Shown here: one piece after another, positions 58,148-64,000 of the stretch
Layout: each line of letters opens with the position of its first letter
Numbering within the stretch: position 1 is the first letter of the stretch
Assembly: GCA_035948415.1 (NCBI GenBank)
Contig: DASZJD010000094.1
Span: forward strand, 41,875-105,874
Reading direction: 5' to 3'
DNA: 64,000 bases
DNA from: Acidimicrobiia bacterium
GTDB taxonomy: Bacteria > Actinomycetota > Acidimicrobiia > IMCC26256 > PALSA-555
Translations under genes and position numbers: made by a program
Notes under the pieces: generated by a model
What the model was told of the DNA's origin: nothing
Database searches by the model: none
The model's input: only the letters and a program-made list of their open reading frames with translations

Positions 58148-58801
58148 TCAGGGCCGGCCGTCGGCGTTCCGGACCCGGTAGACGCAGCGGGCGTCACCGG
58201 CCATCAGGTGCTGGGTCCGCTCGACCACGACGTCCGGCCCGAGCACGGCGCGGAACAGGTCGAGTTCGCCCCGGCACAGCCCGGAGCATGCGGCCGCGGC
58301 GCTGCAGACCGGACAGTGGTGTTCCACCAGCAGGAGGTCGGCCCCATCGCGTCGGGTCTCGGCCATGTAGCCCTCGGCCGTGCGCTGTCGCGTCAGGGCC
58401 GCCACCCGCTGGCGCAGCGGCGCCGCCGCCGGCGAGGGCACGACGCCTCGGTAGGCCGCGAGCTGACGCGCCGAGCGCGCCGCGACGACGGCGTCCAGGC
58501 CGTCGTCGCCGACCGCCTCTCTGATGGCGGCCAGCAGCTCGACGGTCAGGTCTCCATGCCGGTCGGGGAACAGCTCCGCGGCGAGGGGGGTGAGCGCCCA
58601 CTCGATGGCGGGTCGACCCCGTCCGCCGCTCGCTCGCCCTCGCCGCTCCGCGAGGCCGTGGGCGGCCAGGCCCTCGAGGTGCTGGCGCACCGCGGCCTCG
58701 GTGAGCCCGAGGCCGCCCGCCAGCTCCGGGACGGTGGCGGTGTTCACGCGCTTCAGGCGCTCCAGCACCCGGCGCTTGGCGTCGGTGAGACCGGCGGGCA
58801 C
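58148..58801 (-). CDS. SufR-like Fe-S transcription regulator
   Basis: 217 residues. N-terminal winged helix (VLERLKRVNTATVPELAGGLGLTEAAVRQHLEGL) of the ArsR/DeoR type, followed by a C-terminal domain with cysteines C163, C166, C172, C176 and C206. C163 and C176 are spaced by 12, the C-x12-C spacing I recall for SufR, and C206 could be the third ligand. A cluster-sensing repressor is likely. It is not next to a suf operon but is divergent from a Rieske-protein gene, 70 bases apart. Start GTG at 58799-58801. Confidence 0.82.
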   Translation of the reverse strand: MPAGLTDAKRRVLERLKRVNTATVPELAGGLGLTEAAVRQHLEGLAAHGLAERRGRASGGRGRPAIEWALTPLAAELFPDRHGDLTVELLAAIREAVGDDGLDAVVAARSARQLAAYRGVVPSPAAAPLRQRVAALTRQRTAEGYMAETRRDGADLLLVEHHCPVCSAAAACSGLCRGELDLFRAVLGPDVVVERTQHLMAGDARCVYRVRNADGRP

Positions 58802-58871
58802 CCGACGACCCTAGCGACTTTCGCAAGTGAGGTCTTGACGAACACGGGGGGCTGGACGACTATGACAAGCG
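58802..58871. promoter_or_regulatory. Divergent regulatory region, SufR-like/Rieske
   Basis: 70 bases between the two starts. It contains the near-palindrome ACTT-TCGC-AAGT (58817-58828), a candidate operator for the adjacent regulator, and TTGACG (58835-58840), a possible -35 for the Rieske gene. A -10 at proper distance is not convincing. Assignment is inference. Confidence 0.45.
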
Positions 58872-60611
58872 ATGCCTTCCGAAAATGGATCCCGGGTGCT
58901 CGCCGGATCGGCGGCCGCCCTGCGGGCGGAGGGCCGCCTGCTCACGAAGCTGGGCCGCCTGCCGGTCGTCGTGGTCTGGCACGAGGGGCGGGCGTTCGCC
59001 CTCGAGGACCGCTGTCCACACATGGGCTTCCCGCTCCACCGCGGCACCTGCGAGGCCGGGCTCCTGACCTGTCACTGGCACCACGCCCGCTTCGACTTGG
59101 CGTCCGGGAGCACCCTCGACCGGTGGGCTGACGACGCCCGCGCCTTCGACGTCGAGGTCCGCGACGACGAGGTCTGGGTCTCGTCGAGGTCGAACCCCGA
59201 AGACGTGGAGCACCTCCAGCGCCGGCTCCGCGAGGGGCTCGAGGACGGTCTCACCCTCGTCATCGCGAAGGCCGTGCTCGGCCTCGTCGACGCTGGCGTC
59301 GAGCCGGCGGCCCTCGTGCGCACCGGTCTCGAGTTCGGGGCCCGGAACCGGGCTGCCGGGTGGGGCGCCGGCCTCACGGTCCTCGTCGCGATGGCCAACG
59401 TCCTCGACCACCTTGACCCCGACGACCGGGCGGCCGCGCTCATTCACGCGCTGGTCTTCGTGTCGACCGACACGCGCGGCCACCCACCCCGCTTCGACGT
59501 CCCTCCCCTCGCCACGGAGGCGCTGACCGCGCCGCGGCTCGCCGAGTGGTATCGGCGATTCGTGGACACGCGGTCCGCCGGCGCCGCCGAGCGAGTCCTC
59601 GTCACCGCGCTCGCCGACGCCATGCCCGCCGAGGACGCCGAGTCGATGCTCTTCGCGGCGGTGACCGACCACATCTTCGTCGACGGCGGCCACACCCTCG
59701 ACTTCACGAACAAGGCGCTCGAGGCGGTCGCGGCGCTGGGACCGGAGACGCGCCCGCTCGTCCTGCCCACCCTCGTCGCGCAGACCGCGGCCGCGAGCCG
59801 AAGCGAGGAGGGCGGCGAGTGGAGGCACCCCGCGGACCTCGTCGCGCTCGTTCGAACCGCCACCGCCGCGCTGCCGGGCGCGATCGCCGCCGGTCGGGGC
59901 CGGCGGGGAAGCTTCGAGGACGTCGCTGGCCTCGGCCGGGCGCTCCTCGGCGAGGAGCCGGAGCGGATCGTCGACGCGATCCTCGACGCGGTCCGGGCCG
60001 GGGCCACCGAGGAGCAGCTCGGGCGGGCCGTGGCGCTGGCGGCCGCGCTTCGGGTTCTGCGCTTCCACACCCAGAACGACTTCGGGGACTGGGACACCGT
60101 CCACCACACCTTCACGGCCGCGAACGCCCTGCACCAGGCCCTGGTCCGGGCCCCGACCGTCGAGCTCCTCCGCGGCGTCCTCCACGGGGCCCTCCGCGTG
60201 TACCTCGACCGGTTCCTCAACGTTCCGCCCGCCCGCCTTCCGACCGCGAAAACCGGATCGCTCGACGCCGTGGTGGCCTGCTTCGACGTGCAGGGCAACG
60301 TCGACGTCGCCGGGAGCGAGGCCTACGGCTACCTGCGCGGCGGAGGGTCGCGAGCCGCCCTCGCCGCCTCGCTCGGACGCCGCCTGCTGGACGAGGACGT
60401 CGGGTTCCACACCTACCAGCACTTCGAGGCGTGCCTCCGGCAGGCGTGGGCCTGGCCCGAGGGGTCCGAGGAGGCGGCGCTCATCTTGACCGGGGGGACC
60501 CGCTATCTGGCCGCCCACGCGCCGACCCGCCGGGAGCTGCCGACCGTGATCACGATCGCGTCGCGCCTGCGCCGGGGCGAGCACCTCTTCGAGGAGGCGG
60601 CCGCTCCGTGA
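58872..60611 (+). CDS. Rieske-domain protein with large helical C-terminal domain
   Basis: 579 residues. The N-terminal ~110 form a Rieske 2Fe-2S domain with C48-x-H50 and C67-x2-H70 (CPH and CHWH). The next ~450 residues are mostly helical, with His-rich conserved-looking pieces: HALVFVSTDTRGH, DHIFVDGGH, HHTFTAANAL and FHTYQHFEA. No catalytic family is certain; some parts remind me of questin-oxidase-type proteins, but I cannot confirm it. Possibly an oxygenase whose Rieske domain is fused. Its 3' end overlaps the convergent methyltransferase gene by 62 bases. Confidence 0.85.
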   Translation: MPSENGSRVLAGSAAALRAEGRLLTKLGRLPVVVVWHEGRAFALEDRCPHMGFPLHRGTCEAGLLTCHWHHARFDLASGSTLDRWADDARAFDVEVRDDEVWVSSRSNPEDVEHLQRRLREGLEDGLTLVIAKAVLGLVDAGVEPAALVRTGLEFGARNRAAGWGAGLTVLVAMANVLDHLDPDDRAAALIHALVFVSTDTRGHPPRFDVPPLATEALTAPRLAEWYRRFVDTRSAGAAERVLVTALADAMPAEDAESMLFAAVTDHIFVDGGHTLDFTNKALEAVAALGPETRPLVLPTLVAQTAAASRSEEGGEWRHPADLVALVRTATAALPGAIAAGRGRRGSFEDVAGLGRALLGEEPERIVDAILDAVRAGATEEQLGRAVALAAALRVLRFHTQNDFGDWDTVHHTFTAANALHQALVRAPTVELLRGVLHGALRVYLDRFLNVPPARLPTAKTGSLDAVVACFDVQGNVDVAGSEAYGYLRGGGSRAALAASLGRRLLDEDVGFHTYQHFEACLRQAWAWPEGSEEAALILTGGTRYLAAHAPTRRELPTVITIASRLRRGEHLFEEAAAP

Positions 60612-61725
60612 GCGAGGCGGCCAGCTCGCGGCGCATGACGGCGACGTAGCGGGGATCGATCTCGCCGAGCACGAACCGGCGCCCGAGGCCGGCCGCGGCC
60701 ACCCCGACGGTGCCCACTCCGGCGAACGGGTCGAGCACGACATCGTCCTCGAAGGACCAGTAGCGAATCACGCGTTCGGCGAGGGCAACCGGGAAGACCG
60801 CCGGGTGCTCGGCGCGGCTGCTGGGCGGGATCCGCCACACGTTCGTGCGCTCGTAATCGTCGCCGATGCGGGACCGGTCGACCGCCGGCGGATCGTGGTG
60901 CGCGCGGATGTTCCAGTCGATGAGACGATCCGTCCTCGCCCGGTAGACGAGCACGTACTCAGTGACCGGCACCGCCTTGTACTGCAGCGGGCGCCGGTCG
61001 GCGGCGAAGCGCCGGCCCCGCCCCGTGGCCCATCCCGCTCCCTCGGGCTTCTCCCAGACGATGTCGTCCACGAAGTCGAACTCCTCGTCGACGAGGATGC
61101 GGTGGAGGTCGAACGGCACCGCAAGTCGGCGCGACGACTCGGACCGACGGGCTCGGCGGAGCAGCACGGGCGCCGTGTTCAGGACGAGGAAGCGCCCCTC
61201 GGCGAGCACGCGTCGGCACTGACGGAGCACCCGTCGCAGCTTGTCGAGGTACTCGTCGTAGTCGACGAAGTCTCCGGTGTCGGGTCGCGCGTTGAAGTAG
61301 GGCGGCGACGTGAACACGAGGTCGACCGCTCCCGTCGGCAGGGCCGCCAGCGTCGTCTCCGAGTCGCCCTCCAGCACGGCGTTGCCGAGCGGCGAGCGAG
61401 TGATCGCCCGAGCGCCGGCGCGTGGCCTTCCCGGCGCCTCGGCTCGCGCCAGGCGGGCGCGCACCGTGGCGGCGTCGCTCGAGCGCGCGGCGTCGATCGC
61501 CCCGGAGCGGGCGTCGAACACCAGCTCGCCGACGCGTGCCGACGACGCCGCCAGGAGGGGCACGCGCCACACGTGGTACCGGTCGTCGACCTCGGGGAGC
61601 CCGAACGTCAACGACCGCCGAAGCCCCCAGGTCCGCACCTGCGCGTCGGCGCGCCCCCGGGCCTCCTCGACGGTGCGGACGGCGTAAGCGCGTTCCTCGC
61701 TCACCAGCCGGGCCCGTCGCGCCAC
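60550..61725 (-). CDS. DNA methyltransferase, beta class (probable N4-cytosine or N6-adenine)
   Basis: 391 residues. Motif IV TSPPY (139-143) precedes motif I DPFAGVG (332-338), the order of the beta class. SPPY is typical of N4-cytosine enzymes. The N-terminal ~110 residues form an extra region without known domain. No restriction enzyme gene is adjacent, so it is an orphan methyltransferase. GTG at 61723-61725 is the start; GTG at 61702 is an alternative. Its last 62 bases lie inside the convergent Rieske gene. Confidence 0.9.
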   Translation of the reverse strand: MARRARLVSEERAYAVRTVEEARGRADAQVRTWGLRRSLTFGLPEVDDRYHVWRVPLLAASSARVGELVFDARSGAIDAARSSDAATVRARLARAEAPGRPRAGARAITRSPLGNAVLEGDSETTLAALPTGAVDLVFTSPPYFNARPDTGDFVDYDEYLDKLRRVLRQCRRVLAEGRFLVLNTAPVLLRRARRSESSRRLAVPFDLHRILVDEEFDFVDDIVWEKPEGAGWATGRGRRFAADRRPLQYKAVPVTEYVLVYRARTDRLIDWNIRAHHDPPAVDRSRIGDDYERTNVWRIPPSSRAEHPAVFPVALAERVIRYWSFEDDVVLDPFAGVGTVGVAAAGLGRRFVLGEIDPRYVAVMRRELAASLTERPPPRRGARPGAGATRS

Positions 61726-61771
61726 GGCTCGACGCTATCGGGGGGCGCTCGCGCGGCCGCGGTTCTCGTCC

Positions 61772-62197
61772 CTATGCGTCGGCCACGTCGGCGGCGCCCT
61801 GAGCCCGGAGGGCGGCCCGGATCGATTCGGCGTTGTTCTCGAGCTCGGCCGGGCTGACCGACCGGGCGGCGTTCGAGAGATGGAGGTCGGATTCGCCGCG
61901 GATGGGGATGAGGTGCAGGTGCGCGTGCGGCACCTCCATCCCGGCGATGAGCAGCCCGATTCGCGCCGGGCTGAACGCTGCCTGCTGAGCCCGGGCGATG
62001 ACCTGCGCCACCGTCATGAGATGACGCGCCAGGTCCGGCTCGAGGTCGATCCAGTGGTCGACCTCGGCTCGGGGGATCACGAGGACGTGCCCCGGCCGCA
62101 CCGGGTTGATCGAAAGGACGGCGACGCCGCGGTCGTCCCGCCACACGAAGACCCCCGGCAGCTCGCCGTCGATGATGCGGGTGAAGACGCTCGCCAC
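61772..62197 (-). CDS. HIT family protein
   Basis: 141 residues. Histidine-triad nucleotide hydrolase/transferase; the motif HAHLHL (HxHxH) follows the typical LLIAGMEVP segment. VRPGHVLVIPRAEVDHWIDL is the usual N-terminal half. Substrate unknown, typically an AMP-linked dinucleotide or phosphoramidate. GTG at 62195-62197. Divergent from the glycosyltransferase, 53 bases apart. Confidence 0.93.
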   Translation of the reverse strand: MASVFTRIIDGELPGVFVWRDDRGVAVLSINPVRPGHVLVIPRAEVDHWIDLEPDLARHLMTVAQVIARAQQAAFSPARIGLLIAGMEVPHAHLHLIPIRGESDLHLSNAARSVSPAELENNAESIRAALRAQGAADVADA

Positions 62198-62250
62198 GGG
62201 CGGATGGTAGGGGCTGAACTTCGCGGCCCCGGGAGCCGATACGGAGGGAG

Positions 62251-63738
62251 ATGATCGGCCCTCTGTCCTCGGTCCGGCCCCGCGGCGCAGCTCGGGTCGA
62301 GCCTCCGGGCGTGTTCCGCCCGACCGCGGCCCGCCCGATCCCGTCGCTCCGGCCCGTCCCTGACTTCGTCGGGCTGCCCGACGGCGGGCGCTCCCTCCCG
62401 GTGGACACGAAGCTGGCGATCGCGGGCGGAAGTGCGATCGCCTGGTTCGTCGTGAGCGCCGTCATTGCCATCGCCACCAGCGCCGGGCTCGCCTCCATCC
62501 TCTCGTGGCCGTACGCCCTCGCGATGGCCGTCCTGACCGTGGGCATCCCCGCCGGCCTCGCCGCGTTCCGCGCCGTCTCGGCCCTCCTCGACAAGACCGT
62601 GCCGGTGCTGCGCGTCCGTCCGACGACGCCCGTCACCGTCGTGATGACGAGCGGCGACCCGGCCCTGGCCGCGTCGACCCTCGGGTTCCTCGCCGCCCAG
62701 GACTACGACGGGCCGAAGCGCGTCGTGGTCGTGGACTGCGGACGCGGCGACGTGGTCGCGCGAGAGTCCGCGCGGGCCGCGCTCGAGCTGGGCCTCGATC
62801 TCGAGGTGGAGGCCGAGCCCCCGGGGATGCTCGACGCTCGCAACGCGGCGTTGGAGCACGTCGGGACGCCCCTGGTGCTCGCGGTCGAGCCCGGGGCCTA
62901 CCTGCACCCGTCGGCGCTGCGGCTGCTGGTGGCGAGACTCGAGTCGGAGCCCCCGATCACCGCTGCGGTTTCGGCGCACACGCTGGTGCGCAATCGGGAC
63001 CCGGGGCGCGACGCCGAGGGTCTCGCGGCGGGTTGGTCGCTGGAGCTGGACGCCGCCCGCCGCTGCGAGGCGATGTTCGCCGGCCCGCTCGCTGTGGACG
63101 GAACGTGCACGCTCTTCCGAACCGACGCCCTCCGCGCCGTCAACGGCTGGCCCGGGGGTCGCGCGGGCGACGTCCTCCTGGCCTGGCGGTTCCTCGAGCG
63201 CGGCGGGCGCGTCGTCAACGAGCCCCTGGCCATCGCGTGTGCGACGACGATCGTCACGATGAGCACGCCGGCCCGCTTCCGGGCCGACGCGGCCCGCGCC
63301 GTTCGTCAGGCCGCGCGAGACGGCGGTGGTGTCCGTGGGTTGCCGGAGCGGTCCAGCCAGGTGATGGCCTGCCTCGACCGGGTCGCACCGGCCCTCGACC
63401 TCGCGTTCACGCTGGCGTGGGTGCAGGCCCTCGCCCTCGTGGCGCTCGGCCAGGTCACACTCGTCGTGGCCCACCTCGTGCTCGTGGTGCCGCTCGCCCT
63501 GGCCGGCTCGGCGCTCGAGCGCCGCCGTCACCGCGAGGTGCTCGACGAGGCCGGCCTCGCGCTCGTCGCCCCGCACGAGGTGCGGGGGGCGGCCCTCGTC
63601 GGCCTCCTGGCCGTGCAAGGCCCGGTGGCGACCTGGCAGCGGATCCGAGGCCTGGTCCGAGTCCCCTCGCTCGGCGGGAGGGGCGTCGGGGTCACGCCGC
63701 GGCGATGGCTCGGAGGTCCGGCCCGGCCGTACGCATGA
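62251..63738 (+). CDS. Membrane-bound family 2 glycosyltransferase
   Basis: 495 residues. Two N-terminal membrane helices (about 53-108), a GT2-like domain (VTVVMTSGDPALAASTLGFL, VVVVDCGRGD; a GPLAVDGTCTLFRTDAL acceptor part and DVLLAWRFLERGGRV) and C-terminal helices (about 380-420). The DxD motif is not obvious, so activity is uncertain. Similar proteins make surface polysaccharides. Single gene on the plus strand. Confidence 0.82.
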   Translation: MIGPLSSVRPRGAARVEPPGVFRPTAARPIPSLRPVPDFVGLPDGGRSLPVDTKLAIAGGSAIAWFVVSAVIAIATSAGLASILSWPYALAMAVLTVGIPAGLAAFRAVSALLDKTVPVLRVRPTTPVTVVMTSGDPALAASTLGFLAAQDYDGPKRVVVVDCGRGDVVARESARAALELGLDLEVEAEPPGMLDARNAALEHVGTPLVLAVEPGAYLHPSALRLLVARLESEPPITAAVSAHTLVRNRDPGRDAEGLAAGWSLELDAARRCEAMFAGPLAVDGTCTLFRTDALRAVNGWPGGRAGDVLLAWRFLERGGRVVNEPLAIACATTIVTMSTPARFRADAARAVRQAARDGGGVRGLPERSSQVMACLDRVAPALDLAFTLAWVQALALVALGQVTLVVAHLVLVVPLALAGSALERRRHREVLDEAGLALVAPHEVRGAALVGLLAVQGPVATWQRIRGLVRVPSLGGRGVGVTPRRWLGGPARPYA

Positions 63739-63845
63739 ACCGACGAGGCCGAGCGCCGGTCGGCCGTCCGTGTCGCCTCGGCGCTGCCGGCCCCGTCGGC
63801 GTGGGCCGGTGGGCACGGCCCGAAATGGACGTGGGGCGGGCTAGC

Positions 63846-64000
63846 GTGCGTGGGCGCGTGCCCCGATCGCTGCATCACGCCGCGCTCTGCGTGCGTGACC
63901 TCGACGCCAGCCTGCGCTTCTACCGCGACGGGCTCGGGCTCGAGGTCCTCAGGGACGAGCGTTTCGACGGCGACTGGCCCGCCCTCTTCAGTGCCCGCAC
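63846..64000 (+). CDS. VOC (glyoxalase-like) protein, partial
   Basis: The 51 residues before the window edge are LHHAALCVRDLDASLRFYRDGLGLEV, the standard first beta-alpha-beta of a VOC domain with the metal-binding His near the start. GTG at 63846 is used; GTG at 63858 is also possible. The remaining sequence is outside, so function is unknown. Starts 107 bases after the glycosyltransferase. Confidence 0.8.
   Translation, partial: MRGRVPRSLHHAALCVRDLDASLRFYRDGLGLEVLRDERFDGDWPALFSAR

Overview
The window is a 64 kb piece of a very GC-rich actinobacterial chromosome. Several features point to Actinomycetota: a NucS mismatch endonuclease, a BldC-type regulator, an HspR/DnaK module, DUF5318- and DUF2510-like proteins, frequent GTG starts, and the block ino1-padR / DUF5318 / rpsF-ssb-rpsR-rplI-dnaB, which resembles the mycobacterial arrangement. 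The gene mixture suggests the class Acidimicrobiia or a relative, but that is inference; no rRNA is present. I see no phage, insertion sequence or CRISPR array, so this looks like core chromosome with a catabolic segment towards the right end.

Layout. 1-7.1 kb (minus strand): partial thioredoxin reductase, a small membrane protein, a Ser/Thr kinase, DegV, the lipid II flippase MurJ, its secreted partner and a GNAT acetyltransferase, several joined by 4-base start/stop overlaps. 7.2-10.9 kb (plus): an HDAC-type deacetylase, a PilT-like ATPase with altered motifs and a CCA-adding enzyme. 10.9-12.7 kb (minus): a padR-ino1 operon behind a near-ideal palindromic operator. 12.8-18.1 kb (plus): DUF5318, panB, a DUF192 protein and the rpsF-ssb-rpsR-rplI-dnaB replication/translation cluster. 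18.2-25.8 kb: an EamA transporter, two TatA-like proteins, NucS, small membrane proteins, a glycine-repeat membrane protein, tRNA-Gly, an EtfD-like Fe-S oxidoreductase and a cyclic-nucleotide-binding protein.

25.9-33.5 kb: the heat-shock region dnaK-grpE-dnaJ-hspR and clpB. A HAIR-like operator precedes both dnaK and clpB, so HspR probably represses both units and itself. 33.6-45.4 kb: a purine cluster (purA, purD, purB, purC, purS, purQ, purL, purF, purM), interrupted by two opposite-strand small genes, one zinc-finger-like and one with an AT-hook-like motif, and followed by bldC. purN, purH, purE and purK are not in the window.

45.4-51.1 kb: tRNA-Phe, -Asp and -Glu (minus), a cysteine dioxygenase-rhodanese fusion, tRNA-Lys, msrA and a bioA-bioF-bioD operon. 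51.1-58.1 kb: a coupled catabolic run (non-canonical thiolase, Zn-ribbon/OB-fold partner, NAD-dependent epimerase, amidohydrolase, crotonase, and a molybdopterin-binding hydroxylase subunit without its usual partners). 58.1-64 kb: a cysteine-rich SufR-like regulator divergent from a Rieske protein with a large uncharacterised helical domain, an orphan beta-class DNA methyltransferase whose 3' end overlaps the Rieske gene, a HIT protein, a membrane glycosyltransferase and a partial VOC protein.

The most interesting places are the Rieske/SufR-like pair, the PilT-like ATPase with three altered motifs, the CDO-rhodanese fusion, the padR operator, the two HAIR-like operators and the antisense AT-hook gene inside the purine cluster.
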